Shown here: piece after piece, positions 10,494-19,684 of the stretch
How the letters are laid out: each line of letters opens with the position of its first letter
Numbering within the stretch: the stretch's first letter is position 1
Source: Methylobacterium sp. NMS14P
Lineage (GTDB): Bacteria > Pseudomonadota > Alphaproteobacteria > Rhizobiales > Beijerinckiaceae
Direction of reading: 5' to 3'
DNA: 64,000 nt
NCBI RefSeq assembly: GCF_028583545.1
Contig: NZ_CP087106.1
Coordinates: 558,001 to 622,000, forward strand
The notes under the pieces: model-generated
Databases searched by the model: none
Told to the model about the DNA's origin: nothing
What the model saw: the letters and a program-made list of their open reading frames with translations, nothing else
Program-made: the position numbers and the translations under genes

Positions 10494-11966
10494 ATGAACG
10501 CACCCGTCGACCCCAAGAAGCTGATCAAGGGCGGCCTCCACGACTGGGAGGTGATCGTCGGCATGGAGATCCACGCCCAGGTGTCCAGCCGGGCGAAGCT
10601 GTTCTCCGGCGCCTCGACGGAGTTCGGGGCCGAGCCGAACGACCACGTCTCGCTGGTCGACGCCGCGATGCCCGGGATGCTGCCGGTGATCAACGCCGAG
10701 TGCGTCGCCCAGGCGGTGCGCACCGGCCTCGGCCTGAAGGCCAAGATCAACCTGCGCTCGGTGTTCGACCGGAAGAACTACTTCTACCCGGACCTGCCGC
10801 AGGGCTACCAGATCTCGCAGTACAAGGACCCGATCGTCGGTGAGGGCGAGGTCCTGGTGGACCTGGCCGACGGCGCGTCGATCACCGTGGGCATCGAGCG
10901 CCTGCACCTCGAGCAGGATGCCGGCAAGTCGCTGCACGACCAGGATCCGACCCGGAGCTTCGTCGACCTCAACCGGTCGGGCGTGGCGCTGATGGAGATC
11001 GTCTCCCGGCCCGACCTGCGCTCCTCCGAGGAGGCGAAGGCCTACGTGACCAAGCTGCGCACGGTCCTGCGCTATCTCGGCACCTGCGACGGCGACATGG
11101 AGAAGGGCTCGCTCCGCGCCGACGTGAACGTCTCGGTGCGCCGCCCCGGCGAGCCGCTGGGCACGCGCTGCGAGATCAAGAACGTCAACTCGATCCGCTT
11201 CATCGGGCAGGCGATCGAGACCGAGGCGCGGCGCCAGATCGCCATCCTCGAGGACGGCGGCAAGATCGACCAGGAGACGCGCCTGTTCGATCCGACCAAG
11301 GGCGAGACGCGCTCGATGCGCTCGAAGGAAGAGGCGCACGATTACCGCTACTTCCCCGATCCCGACCTGCTGCCGCTGGAGTTCGACCAGGCCTACGTCG
11401 ACGCCCTGGCCGAGGGGCTGCCCGAGCTGCCGGACGCCAAGAAGGCGCGGTTCGTCTCGGCGTTCGGTCTCTCGCCCTACGACGCCGGCGTGCTGGTCGC
11501 CGAGCGCGCCTCCGCCGACTACTACGAGGCGGTGGCCAAGGGCCGGGACGGCAAGGCCGCGGCCAACTGGGTGATCAACGAGCTGTTCGGGCGCCTCAAC
11601 AAGGAGGGCCTGTCCATCGACGCGACTCCGGTCTCGGCGGACCAGCTCGGCGCGATCATCGACCTGATCGGCGAGGGCGTGATCTCCGGCAAGATCGCCA
11701 AGGACCTGTTCGAGATCGTCTGGACCGAGGGCGGCGACCCGCGCGCCGTCGTCGAGAGCCGCGGCATGAAGCAGGTGACCGACACGGGCGCCATCGAGGC
11801 GGCGGTGGACCAGATCATCGCGGCCAATCCGGACAAAGTCGCGCAGGCCAAGGAGAAGCCGACCCTGCTCGGCTGGTTCGTCGGCCAGACCATGAAGGCC
11901 ACCGGCGGCAAGGCGAACCCCGCGGCGGTGAACGCGCTGCTCAAGGCGAAGCTCGGGATCGAGTGA
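10494..11966 (+). CDS. gatB: Asp/Glu-tRNA amidotransferase subunit B
   Basis: GatB activates the misacylated tRNA with ATP and carries out the transamidation. The 490 residues show [10 protein letters not shown] at the start, the [18 protein letters not shown] core, the HLEQDAGK segment and a C-terminal YqeY-like tail domain (residues about 345-490) that binds tRNA. I chose the ATG at 10494 because the frame upstream runs into the repeat element and does not match GatB. It is separated from gatCA by a small membrane gene and the repeat, so it may have its own promoter. Confidence 0.96.
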   Translation: MNAPVDPKKLIKGGLHDWEVIVGMEIHAQVSSRAKLFSGASTEFGAEPNDHVSLVDAAMPGMLPVINAECVAQAVRTGLGLKAKINLRSVFDRKNYFYPDLPQGYQISQYKDPIVGEGEVLVDLADGASITVGIERLHLEQDAGKSLHDQDPTRSFVDLNRSGVALMEIVSRPDLRSSEEAKAYVTKLRTVLRYLGTCDGDMEKGSLRADVNVSVRRPGEPLGTRCEIKNVNSIRFIGQAIETEARRQIAILEDGGKIDQETRLFDPTKGETRSMRSKEEAHDYRYFPDPDLLPLEFDQAYVDALAEGLPELPDAKKARFVSAFGLSPYDAGVLVAERASADYYEAVAKGRDGKAAANWVINELFGRLNKEGLSIDATPVSADQLGAIIDLIGEGVISGKIAKDLFEIVWTEGGDPRAVVESRGMKQVTDTGAIEAAVDQIIAANPDKVAQAKEKPTLLGWFVGQTMKATGGKANPAAVNALLKAKLGIE

Positions 11967-12666
11967 AGGTTTCGCGGCGGACGGCCATCCCGCGCGCGAC
12001 CGTGTCCTGAGGCGCCCGCATCCGCGGGCCATTCAGGAGCGCCTCAGGGCGTGCCGCGAGCCGGAGGGCTCCTCCGAGGCGCGCCGCGCGCGCAGCTCAG
12101 GATGAGGGCTTGGATCGGAGGACCGTCGCTTCGACGTCGGTGGATAGGCCGGCCTAAATCAGACCGTCTCCACCTCGGCGACGACGAAATCCCGCCGCGG
12201 CGCTGCCGGGCAGGTGGGGCATTCGGATTCCTTGAAGAGAAACCGCGGCGGAACGGCTCGAAGTGGGGCCTTTCGCGCATTCGAAGGCGTGCCATGCGTG
12301 GCCGCTTCTGCGCCCCTGGAGCCGCGTCCGTCCGGCTGTTCGTGTCGTGCCGCTAGGCCTCGGGCCGAACCTGTCCCTGAACCGTCTAGGCGGCATTCCG
12401 CTGCGGTGGAGTCATCCCTGTCTCCTCCAGCTTCCGACGACCGACAACGCTGAGAAACCCGATTGCATCAAGGTTTCGTGTCGGTTCGTGCCCGCTCTCG
12501 CTAAGCACAGGGTGAGACTGCGCCCGTCTTCCGGGTCGGTCAACAGCTATTTTCTCGGCAAAAGGTTTTTTCGAACCACTTGCTCCAACCGCCGGGTCGC
12601 AGCGCATGCGGGCTCAATGACTTGGATCGATCCTGCCGCGTTGCGAGATATTGATTGGCCCACAAG
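11967..12666. other. 700-base intergenic region downstream of gatB
   Basis: Between the end of gatB and the end of the convergent DUF3280 gene. The first part holds the repeat at 12004-12103. The rest (12104-12666) has only short open frames in every reading frame, none with a recognisable product. From about 12450 the composition becomes more AT-rich, with runs such as AAAAGGTTTTTTCG (12559-12572). I see no tRNA or transposase remnant. Confidence 0.5.
12004..12103. repeat. REP-like structured repeat downstream of gatB
   Basis: Starts with GTCCTGAGGCGCCCGC, the same 16 bases as the repeat upstream of gatB, and ends with CTCAGGAT; TCCTGAG (12005-12011) and CTCAGGA (12096-12102) form the outer inverted repeat. 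Internal hairpins are also present (CCCGC/GCGGG). The middle has diverged from the other copy. It may also serve as the 3' end structure of gatB mRNA. Confidence 0.6.
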
Positions 12667-13149
12667 CTACTTGCCGGCGCCCATATTGTTCTCGACCAAG
12701 AAACGGATGCCGCGGTCAAAGGACTCGTCCGTGTCGCCGCGCAGGTCGACGCTGTAGGCCGTCTCGGGCGCGTCGCCCGTGAGGGGCTTCACGTAGACAT
12801 TCAGGTTGAGGATCAAGTTCGACACCTTCTGCACCTCCCCGGTGATGGCGACTTCGGCGCCGAGCTTGCGGGCGAAGTCGTCCGCGCAGCCGTTGCAGCG
12901 GCGCAGGTCGGCGCTCCTGGCGACGTCGTCCCGCACCGGGTCGGTCGAGACCACGACGAACAGGCCCTTCTTCTGGAGGAGGTCGCGCAGGTCGGCGCTC
13001 ACCCGCTTCAGCCGCGCGGTGTCGGCCGCGTCGCCGGGCACCGGTGACAGGTTCGAGAACTGGAAATCGAACACTGCCGCCTTCGGGGGCGCGGCCGCGG
13101 CAGGACTGGCGGCCAGCAGAAGCGTGGCGAGTGCGAGCAGTCGGTTCAT
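12667..13149 (-). CDS. DUF3280 periplasmic protein
   Basis: A 160-residue protein with a signal peptide (cut near AAAA-PPK, about residue 20). The rest matches DUF3280: AVFDFQFSNLSPVPGD at the N terminus, a CNGC pair in the middle, then a strand-rich part ending in GIRFLVENNMG. The fold is probably like the TolB N-terminal or ABC-auxiliary type (inferred). Its start is 71 bases after the HlyD-family stop on the same strand, so it may be the last gene of that efflux operon. Confidence 0.75.
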   Translation of the reverse strand: MNRLLALATLLLAASPAAAAPPKAAVFDFQFSNLSPVPGDAADTARLKRVSADLRDLLQKKGLFVVVSTDPVRDDVARSADLRRCNGCADDFARKLGAEVAITGEVQKVSNLILNLNVYVKPLTGDAPETAYSVDLRGDTDESFDRGIRFLVENNMGAGK

Positions 13150-13220
13150 CGTGGTCTCCCGCGCCGTTACGTGTTCGGGAAACCGGGCGACCGCCCGCCG
13201 GGTCGCGTCCGCGCGGCGAT

Positions 13221-14276
13221 TCAGCGCCGGTCTGCCTCCCGGGCGGGACCCGCCGCCGGCGTGGTCCGACCGGAGACGCGGTCGCGCAGGTCCATGAACC
13301 AGCTCGGCGCCGGGCCGCGGCCGCCGTTGACGAACACCGTCGCGGTCATGCCGGCGATGAGCGGGACGCCGGCCGGGACGTGGTCGATGCGGATGCGGAC
13401 GGGCACCCGCTGGGCGAGGCGGACCCAGGTGTAGACCGGGTTGACGTCGGGCAGCCCCTGCGTGCTGGCGGCGGCGTTCGCCGTGGAGATGCCGAGCGTG
13501 ATGCTGTGGACCGTGCCGGTCAGGTGCGGATCGAAGCCCATCAGCTTCACGTCGGCGGGATCGCCGACGTGGATGTTGGGCATCTTGGTCTCCTCGAAAT
13601 AGCCGTCGATCCAGAAGGAATCGGTGTCGACCACGTTGATGTTCGCGGTGCCGGTCCGGGCGTAGTCGCCGATCCGCATCAGCAGGTTGGTCACCCGGCC
13701 GTTGACAGTCGACTTCACCTGGGTGCGCCCCAGATTCACCTTGGCCTGCCGCAGCTGCGCCTGCGCGCTCTCCAGCGACGCCTCGGCGATCTTCGCGGCG
13801 CCGGCGAATCGCTGCTTCTCTTCGATCGAGGTCGACACGGTCGAGAGCGCCTGGCGGCGGGCCGACTCGGCGTTCTTCACCTGCAGGTCGGCCTCCCGGT
13901 TCTTCACCTCGGCGTCCGCCGAGGTGACCGCGACCTCGAAGTCGACCGGGTCGATCACGTAGAGGACGTCGCCCTTGCGGACATTCTGGTTGTCCTGGAC
14001 CCGGACCTCGACGATCTGCCCCGCGACCTGCGGGGCGATGTTGGCGACCTGGACGCGGACCGTGCCGTCGCGCGTCCAGGGCGCGGCTACGTAGAACTCC
14101 CACACGAAGGCCGCCGCCAGGATCGCGACGAGCAGGATCACGCCGGTGGCCGCGAGGCGGAACACCCGGGCGGCGCGGCCCCGGCGCGGCACCGCGGGCA
14201 GCGGGTCGCTCCGCCCGGGCGCGCTGTCGCGGGAGGCGGACTTCGGATCGTCCTCGTCGGCGGTCGTGTCGGGCAT
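13221..14276 (-). CDS. HlyD/EmrA-type membrane fusion protein
   Basis: A 351-residue periplasmic adaptor. After a polar N terminus, one membrane helix spans about 41-61. Then come the lipoyl half-motif (VAPQVAGQIVEV, DNQNVRKGDVLYVID), a long alpha-hairpin and the second half (STVNGRVTNLLMRIGDY). The order of genes FUSC, DUF1656, HlyD matches the AaeXAB-like aromatic acid efflux systems. The start shares one base with the DUF1656 stop (TGATG), so it is translationally coupled. The substrate cannot be read from the sequence. Confidence 0.9.
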   Translation of the reverse strand: MPDTTADEDDPKSASRDSAPGRSDPLPAVPRRGRAARVFRLAATGVILLVAILAAAFVWEFYVAAPWTRDGTVRVQVANIAPQVAGQIVEVRVQDNQNVRKGDVLYVIDPVDFEVAVTSADAEVKNREADLQVKNAESARRQALSTVSTSIEEKQRFAGAAKIAEASLESAQAQLRQAKVNLGRTQVKSTVNGRVTNLLMRIGDYARTGTANINVVDTDSFWIDGYFEETKMPNIHVGDPADVKLMGFDPHLTGTVHSITLGISTANAAASTQGLPDVNPVYTWVRLAQRVPVRIRIDHVPAGVPLIAGMTATVFVNGGRGPAPSWFMDLRDRVSGRTTPAAGPAREADRR

Positions 14277-14470
14277 CAGATGAACGCGATCAGGAGGGCG
14301 AGGACACAGACGTAGAGGCCGGCCTCGGCGAGCGGGGCGTTGGCGACGTAGCGGCTGAAGCGGATGCGGGCGAAGACGAGGCGCAGGACGATCAGGATCA
14401 CGAACGCGGCCAACGCGTAAGCGACGAAGGCCGTGACCAGCACCCCGCCGACATGGATGTCCTCGTGCAT
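14276..14470 (-). CDS. DUF1656 small inner-membrane protein (AaeX-like)
   Basis: Only 64 residues with two membrane helices (about 9-33 and 46-64). The start MHEDIHVGGV and the RFSRYVANAPLAEAG middle are typical of DUF1656, the AaeX-like small subunit found between FUSC permeases and HlyD-type adaptors. It starts 23 bases after the FUSC stop and overlaps the HlyD gene by one base. Part of the same three-gene efflux operon. Confidence 0.9.
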   Translation of the reverse strand: MHEDIHVGGVLVTAFVAYALAAFVILIVLRLVFARIRFSRYVANAPLAEAGLYVCVLALLIAFI

Positions 14471-14493
14471 AATCACCCCGGAAGAAGCGGCCG

Positions 14494-16533
14494 TCAGAAT
14501 AGCGCGATGTCGAGGCGATGCAGGAATCGCCGGTGGCGGGCGATGGTTCGCGACGCGGTGACGAGGTCGCTGGCGGCGCGGGCCGCGGTGAGCCGCACCG
14601 CCCGGTCCTGGCTGGAGGCAGCGTGGATCAGGTCGCGCGCCGCCGTCTCCAGCCCGCGATCGTCGCCCGCCGCGAGGGCGTCCCGGGCCCGCGGGATCGC
14701 GCCGCGCAGGGCCGCGACCGACCAGAGGCGGCGCAATTCGGCGTGGGCGCGGGCGGCGGCGGCCTCCAGGCGGGCGAGGGCGAAAGCGTGGTGCAGGTTC
14801 GCCCGCCGCACCGCGCCGCTGCCGGAGCTGTAGCCGGCGAACTGGAACAGCCGGTCGGCGTTCAGGCTCGTGCGGGTGGTGGCGTCGCCGCCCTGGCCGA
14901 CGAGAGCGTCGGCGAGCGCCCGCCGCGCCGAATCGAGGGCGAAGACCCGCTGCTGGGCCGGCGTGATCGGCAGGATGAGGCGGACGACGATCGACAGGAT
15001 CACGGCCGCCACGACCACGAGGAACGCGTTCAGCAGGAAGCTCAGGGCGTCGTAGGTCTGCGGGTTCGAGGGCCCCAGCAGCACGGGGAAGAACACGATC
15101 AGGATGAAGCCGATCCCGAAGGTCTTCGGGTTCAGCGACAGGAAGCAGCCCAGGAAGATCACCGGCGCCATCACGATCGCCAGCATCGGGAAGCCTTGGA
15201 CGCCGTTGAGGAGCGCGAACCGGGCGATGCCCGCCAGGGTGGCCGCCAGCGTCATGCCGATGACGACGCCGTTGGCGAACTTCCTCGGATCCGGCGTGAC
15301 CGACGACAGCGCCGCGGTCGCGGCGACCTGGACCAGCGCGAAGGAGGCCGGCGGCAGGCCGAGCGCCACGAAGGTGGCGGCGGTCACCGCGAAGCTCAGG
15401 GCGACCCGCAGGGCGCCGCGGAGGGCGACCGGGAAGTCGCGGTGGGTCGGCAGCTTGGCGTCCCGCAGGGGCCGGTGGCCGTCCGCGACGGCGCGGATGC
15501 CGTCCTGCGCGAAGGTCGCGGCGCAGACGAAGTCGAGGGCGCGCTGGAGGACCACGACCTCGTCGAGGGGACGGGTCCCGTCGCGGATGGCCGCGTCGAC
15601 CAGGTCGCGCAGGCGCTCGTCGTCGCGGTCGAGGGCGTCGGGATCGGGCGCGTCGGCCACCCGCCGGCAGATCGCCATCGCCTCCGCGACGGCCGGGCCC
15701 GGCTCGCGCAGGGACGCGGCCGCGGCCCCGAGGCCGCGGATCGACGCCGCCATCACGTAGAGCGCGGCGATGCAGCTGCGCGCGCCGGCGGCGCGGTACC
15801 GGCCGTCGTCCAGCTCGCCCGCGATGGCGCTGGCATCGGCCCGCATCGGCGCGATGGTGCGGATCAGCGCGGCGGTGCGCGGGGCGCCGAGATCCCCCGC
15901 TGCCAGCGTCTCGCGGGCGTAGCCGCGCGTCTCGTCCCAGGCCGCGCGCAGCTGCGGCAGCAGCGCCCGCCACGTGCTCGGCGAGGCGAGCGCGTCGTTG
16001 ATGAAGGTGATCACGACGATGCCGAGTACGATCGCGGCGACGCGGGACACGGCGGCGTCGAAGGTGCCCTGCGGCTCGTCGATCTGGCCCAGCGCGATGA
16101 TCGCCACCGTGTAGCCGGACAGCATCGCGCCGTAGGCCCGCGTGTCCTGCAGAAACTGGGCGACGAAGACGCAGAGGCCGAGCCAGACGGTGAAGCTGAG
16201 GAGCAGCAGCACCCGGTCCTGGCCGAACAGTGCCATGAAGACGAGCGCCACCACGGCACCGATGAGCGTGCCGAGGAGGCGGTAGACCGCCTTCGAGATC
16301 GCCTGCCCGCGCTTGGGCTGGGCGAGGATCGCCACGCAGGTGGCGGCGGACGAGGCGCTGTCGAGCTGGAGCCAGAAGGCGGCGGCCAGCGCCAGCATCA
16401 TGGCGATCCAGATCCGCAGCGCGAACGCCCAGGCGGCCGGCTTCGGCACCCAGGCATCGAGGAAAGTCAGGACGCGGTCGGCGAACGGTTCGGTGCGGCG
16501 GTCCGCGGCGGGGGCGGCGGGGGCCTCAGCCAT
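14494..16533 (-). CDS. FUSC-family efflux permease (AaeB-like)
   Basis: A 679-residue inner-membrane protein with two sets of about five to six membrane helices (roughly 34-180 and 380-500), each followed by a cytoplasmic helical part. This duplicated layout and motifs such as QPKRGQAISKAVYRLLGTL place it in the FUSC/AaeB family, which exports aromatic carboxylic acids and related compounds. It heads the operon with the DUF1656 and HlyD genes. No regulator gene is next to it. Confidence 0.9.
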   Translation of the reverse strand: MAEAPAAPAADRRTEPFADRVLTFLDAWVPKPAAWAFALRIWIAMMLALAAAFWLQLDSASSAATCVAILAQPKRGQAISKAVYRLLGTLIGAVVALVFMALFGQDRVLLLLSFTVWLGLCVFVAQFLQDTRAYGAMLSGYTVAIIALGQIDEPQGTFDAAVSRVAAIVLGIVVITFINDALASPSTWRALLPQLRAAWDETRGYARETLAAGDLGAPRTAALIRTIAPMRADASAIAGELDDGRYRAAGARSCIAALYVMAASIRGLGAAAASLREPGPAVAEAMAICRRVADAPDPDALDRDDERLRDLVDAAIRDGTRPLDEVVVLQRALDFVCAATFAQDGIRAVADGHRPLRDAKLPTHRDFPVALRGALRVALSFAVTAATFVALGLPPASFALVQVAATAALSSVTPDPRKFANGVVIGMTLAATLAGIARFALLNGVQGFPMLAIVMAPVIFLGCFLSLNPKTFGIGFILIVFFPVLLGPSNPQTYDALSFLLNAFLVVVAAVILSIVVRLILPITPAQQRVFALDSARRALADALVGQGGDATTRTSLNADRLFQFAGYSSGSGAVRRANLHHAFALARLEAAAARAHAELRRLWSVAALRGAIPRARDALAAGDDRGLETAARDLIHAASSQDRAVRLTAARAASDLVTASRTIARHRRFLHRLDIALF

Positions 16534-16659
16534 GCCGGACCCGGCGCGGCGCGCTGTTCACCGTCCGTCCGGACGGAGAAGGGTCCGTCATCGCCTCGTG
16601 CCTCCCGCCAACCCGCCGCGGATGTCTGAACAAACGGAACGCCCCGCGGTTCGACCCGC

Positions 16660-16968
16660 TCAGGCCTTGTCGCCGCCTTTCAGGCGCTTGTTGCACTTGC
16701 TCCAGTACTGCGGCCATTTCGGCCCCTGCGCGGCCTTCTGCGCGTCGCTGAGGGCGCGCCACTCGGCGCCGCAGGTCTTCTGGCGCTCGCGGGTGGCGGA
16801 CTGACCCGGGCTCGGCGTCCGGGCGGGCGGCGCCTCGGCGGCGGGCGGCGCCTTCGCGGGGGTCTCCCGGGCAGGCGATTCCTTGGCGGGCGGGTCCTTG
16901 GCGAGAGCCGGGCAGGCGGCGAGCAGCGGCACGGACAGGATCGCGATCCTAACGAGACGATCGATCAT
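16660..16968 (-). CDS. Small secreted protein with two Cys
   Basis: A 102-residue protein with a signal peptide (AILSVPLLAACPALA-K), a Pro/Ala/Glu-rich linker of about 45 residues, and a compact basic C-terminal part with CGAEW and KWPQYWSKC, whose two Cys could form a disulfide. I set the start at 16968 because the GAGGGGG ribosome binding site would fall inside the coding region if the Met seven codons upstream were used. The family is not known to me; similar Cys/Trp-Pro tails occur in Rhizobiales secreted proteins. Confidence 0.7.
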   Translation of the reverse strand: MIDRLVRIAILSVPLLAACPALAKDPPAKESPARETPAKAPPAAEAPPARTPSPGQSATRERQKTCGAEWRALSDAQKAAQGPKWPQYWSKCNKRLKGGDKA

Positions 16969-17207
16969 CGGATGTTCCCCCTCGGGCATCGTTCCGACGC
17001 CCGAGCCGCAATCTCGCCGCTCGCTTACGGCGCCGGCAAGCCCGCCCGGACGGCCGACGACAGCTCCGGCGCAGCTTCGCCGAATCGTCGGGCTCGCGGG
17101 CCGCTGCCCTTGAGCGCGGCCGGGAAATCGTCTTCACTGCCGGGGTTGTTTGGAAATGGCGGAGGACCACCGCGCCGCCGACGACCGGGTCCAGGAGCAG
17201 GCAGAGC

Positions 17208-17843
17208 ATGGCAGCGGTGTCCGGGCGGCCGATCGACGTCCACACATGGAGTACGCCGAACGGCTGGAAGATCCCGATCATGCTGGAGGAGTGCGGGCTC
17301 CCCTACCGCATCGTTCCTGTGGACATCGCCAAGAACGAGCAGTTCGCGCCCGATTTCCTGGCGATCTCACCCAACAACAAGATCCCGGCCATCGTCGACC
17401 CGGACGGGCCCGGCGGACAGCCGATCTCGGTCTTCGAATCAGGCGCGATCCTGCAATATCTCGGTCGGAAGACCGGGCAATTCTACCCGACCGACGAGCG
17501 CGCCCGCGTGCAGGTCGACGAGTGGCTGTTCTGGCAGGTGGCGGGGTTCGGGCCGATGCTCGGGCAGACGCACCACTTCAAGATCTACGCGCCCGAGAAG
17601 GTGCCGTACGCGATCGAGCGGTTCACCGCGGAGGCCAAGCGCCTCTACGGCGTGCTGGAACGGCGCCTCGAGGGCCGCGGCTTCCTGGCCGACGACTACT
17701 CCATCGCCGACATCGCGACGTTCACCTGGGCCAAGCTCAACTTCAAGCAGGGTGTCGACATCGACACCCTGCCGAACGTGGCCCGATGGCTCGAGAGCAT
17801 CCTGGCGAGGCCGGCGGTGCAGCGCGGCCTCGCGGCGATCTGA
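17208..17843 (+). CDS. Glutathione S-transferase, YfcG/Nu-class-like
   Basis: A 211-residue GST. The N-terminal thioredoxin-like half has STPNGWKIPIMLEECGLPY, the pattern of YfcG/YghU-type enzymes that act as disulfide-bond reductases or peroxidases. The FESGAILQYL motif binds the glutamyl part of glutathione. The helical C-terminal half has FLADDYSIADIATF. It is divergent from the small secreted protein at 16660-16968. The physiological substrate is unknown. Confidence 0.88.
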   Translation: MAAVSGRPIDVHTWSTPNGWKIPIMLEECGLPYRIVPVDIAKNEQFAPDFLAISPNNKIPAIVDPDGPGGQPISVFESGAILQYLGRKTGQFYPTDERARVQVDEWLFWQVAGFGPMLGQTHHFKIYAPEKVPYAIERFTAEAKRLYGVLERRLEGRGFLADDYSIADIATFTWAKLNFKQGVDIDTLPNVARWLESILARPAVQRGLAAI

Positions 17844-17850
17844 CGGGCGG

Positions 17851-18315
17851 TCAGTTCTTGTTGGCGGCCTGCTGGTTCACGTCCGGCACGCGCGTCCAGG
17901 TCTGCGATCCGCACAGGATCTTGAGCATGCAGCCCGAGACGTTGAGTTCGGCCTCGCTCTCGCGCTCCAGGCTGACCGTGTAGATCTTGCCTTCCTCGAT
18001 ATTGTAGAGCTCGCCGGTGAACTTCTCGTCGTCCGGCTTCAGACCTTCGATCAGCTGAAGGCCGATCACCGGGCGGGCGCGCTTCTTCGGGTCGGGATTC
18101 TTGAGGTCGGTGCGCGGGGCGCCGTTGTCGAAGGTCGGCGTCTTGAGCCAGACGACCTTGCCGCAGACCAGCTTCTGGCCGGCGCCGCAGCGGTCGATCC
18201 GGATCTTGGCGCGGCCGTCGCCGGTGAGCCACGTGCCGGACGGATCCTTGGCGGTGTCGGCGGCGGCGGCGGAGAGGCCGGCGAGAAGCAGGCTGGCGCC
18301 GAGAGCGAGTCGCAT
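17851..18315 (-). CDS. DUF2147 secreted protein
   Basis: A 154-residue protein with a clear signal peptide (LALGASLLLAGLSAAAA) and the DUF2147 pattern: DPSGTWLTGDGRAKIRI at the start of the mature part, VVWLK, then a duplicated strand-rich core with conserved Cys (CGAGQKLVCGK, GCMLKILCG). Members are exported lipocalin-like proteins of unknown function. It converges on the GST gene, 7 bases apart. The ATG at 18315 is the one that gives a proper signal peptide; the frame continues upstream. Confidence 0.85.
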   Translation of the reverse strand: MRLALGASLLLAGLSAAAADTAKDPSGTWLTGDGRAKIRIDRCGAGQKLVCGKVVWLKTPTFDNGAPRTDLKNPDPKKRARPVIGLQLIEGLKPDDEKFTGELYNIEEGKIYTVSLERESEAELNVSGCMLKILCGSQTWTRVPDVNQQAANKN

Positions 18316-18467
18316 GGTTCGTCTCCGGGATTGGGGCATCCGCGGACGCCCGGGGGGGTGGACGAAGTCGGTTGGTGCGCGACTGAGCCGCCGCAATCGG
18401 GCGATTTTTCGGCGGTGTTGCGGCAGAGCCACGGCCGCGCTTGTCCCGCCCGGTCTCGCGGCGCGGC

Positions 18468-18496
18468 TTGAGGCACCGGGGGGCGCCCGCTATAAG
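18468..18496 (+). promoter_or_regulatory. Probable ndk promoter
   Basis: TTGAGG (18468-18473), a 17-base spacer and TATAAG (18491-18496). The predicted mRNA would have a leader of about 80 bases before ndk. It is the best sigma-70 match by eye in this part of the window. Confidence 0.55.
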
Positions 18497-18585
18497 CCCG
18501 GCGCCGAAGCGAAATTCTCGCTGCCGCGGCGTGTCCGGATCGCCGGTGCGCTGCAGATCTTTTCCACAGACAGACCGGACGCACC

Positions 18586-19008
18586 ATGGCCACCGAGCGC
18601 ACCTTCTCGATCCTGAAGCCCGACGCGACGCGGCGGAACCTGACCGGCGCGGTCAACGCGGTCATCGAGGAGGCCGGTCTGCGCATCGTCGGCCAGCGCC
18701 GCATCCGCATGACCAAGGAGCAGGCCGAGAAGTTCTACGAGGTGCACAAGGAGCGCCCGTTCTTCGGTGAGCTCGTGACCTTCATGACCTCGGGCCCGGT
18801 GGTGGTTCAGGTCCTCGAGGGCGAGAACGCGGTCGCCAAGTACCGTGAGGTCATGGGCGCCACGAACCCGGCCCAGGCCGCCGAGGGCACGATCCGCAAG
18901 AAGTTCGCCGAGTCCGTCGGCGAGAACACCGTCCACGGCTCCGACAGCGCCGAGAACGCCAAGCTCGAGATCGCGCAGTTCTTCAAGGATTCCGACATCG
19001 CCGCCTGA
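18586..19008 (+). CDS. ndk: Nucleoside diphosphate kinase
   Basis: Ndk transfers phosphate from ATP to other nucleoside diphosphates, keeping the NTP and dNTP pools in balance. At 140 residues it has the normal length. The catalytic His is His117 in the ENTVHGSDS motif, with the nucleotide-binding elements TFSILKPDA and [15 protein letters not shown] strong promoter-like sequence lies upstream and a hairpin directly downstream, so it appears to be a single-gene transcript. Confidence 0.98.
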   Translation: MATERTFSILKPDATRRNLTGAVNAVIEEAGLRIVGQRRIRMTKEQAEKFYEVHKERPFFGELVTFMTSGPVVVQVLEGENAVAKYREVMGATNPAQAAEGTIRKKFAESVGENTVHGSDSAENAKLEIAQFFKDSDIAA

Positions 19009-19020
19009 GGCGATGGGCGG

Positions 19021-19047
19021 TGGCGGGTTGGGCACACCGACCCGCCA
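19021..19047 (+). terminator. Hairpin downstream of ndk
   Basis: TGGCGGGTTGG pairs with CCGACCCGCCA (8 perfect pairs, one G-U, then 2 more) around a 5-base loop, 12 bases after the ndk stop. There is only a short T run after it, so it may work as a terminator with Rho or as a 3' stabiliser. Confidence 0.6.
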
Positions 19048-19176
19048 TTCGCGCGCCCCATACCCGGCGGCGCCGGGAATGCCGCCCTGTGTGACCGGGT
19101 CGTCCTTGACGGGACAGAGCCCGGGAGCGTCCAACGGCCGAGCTTAGCCAACCTCAGCCCCCGGACGACCCCGACC

Positions 19177-19542
19177 ATGACGATGCGCCGCCTGCCCCTG
19201 CTGATCGCGACCGGCCTGGTCGCCCTCGGCGCGACCGCCGCCCTCGCGGGCGGCTCCTCGGCCCCGTTCCAGCAGTACGAGCCGGACCCGGCCCTCAAGA
19301 CCGCCAGCAAGACCAATCTCGAAGGCCGCGTGCGCCACGCCTGCACCGTCGTCCAGGCCCGCATGACCAGCGCCCCCGAGGCCTCCCTGGAGCGCCCCTG
19401 CGGCTGCTACGCCCGTCAGACCCTGCGCAGCCTCGACGCCTCCGAGATCGAGGCCTACCGGACGACCGGCTACTTCAACGACACGGCCCGCGCCAAGGCG
19501 CTCTCGGCCCTGGACAGCTGCAAGCTGCAGCGCCCGGTCTGA
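19177..19542 (+). CDS. Small secreted protein, C-x18-CxC-x37-C
   Basis: A 121-residue protein with a signal peptide (cut after ALAG, about 25). The mature part has four Cys at 56, 75, 77 and 115, with a CGC pair. The same arrangement (C, CxC, C) is seen in the unrelated-context gene at 47596-47958, next to the pqq genes, which suggests one family. No CxxCH haem site is present. Function unknown. Confidence 0.7.
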   Translation: MTMRRLPLLIATGLVALGATAALAGGSSAPFQQYEPDPALKTASKTNLEGRVRHACTVVQARMTSAPEASLERPCGCYARQTLRSLDASEIEAYRTTGYFNDTARAKALSALDSCKLQRPV

Positions 19543-19560
19543 GCGCTCAAAGTCTCGAGA

Positions 19561-19608
19561 GCTCCCTGGTCTGCGCTTCGTCCCCGCGAGCGGCGCGACC
19601 CAGGGAGC
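19561..19608. terminator. Bidirectional hairpin between convergent genes
   Basis: GCTCCCTGG (19561-19569) and CCAGGGAGC (19600-19608) form a perfect 9-base inverted repeat, with a smaller CGCT/AGCG pairing inside. It lies between the ends of the small secreted protein gene and purN, where a two-way terminator would be expected. A second G/C-rich hairpin follows at about 19620-19656. Confidence 0.5.
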
Positions 19609-19684
19609 GTGACATAGGTGAGCGTGGCGCGGCTCGTTGGCATCGCGCCGCTCGCAGGAACGGAAACGCCCGTGCTGCCGCCTG

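Noticed and set aside
9690..12032. A 780-codon open frame on the minus strand opposite gatA and gatB
   Set aside because: It lies antisense to two certain genes; long antisense frames are common in high-G+C DNA, and the predicted protein is a low-complexity mix of Gly, Arg, Leu and Val with no domain.
12104..12666. A tRNA or degraded gene in the long gap downstream of gatB
   Set aside because: No cloverleaf pattern or T-loop GTTCRA in the right spacing, and no protein similarity in any frame.
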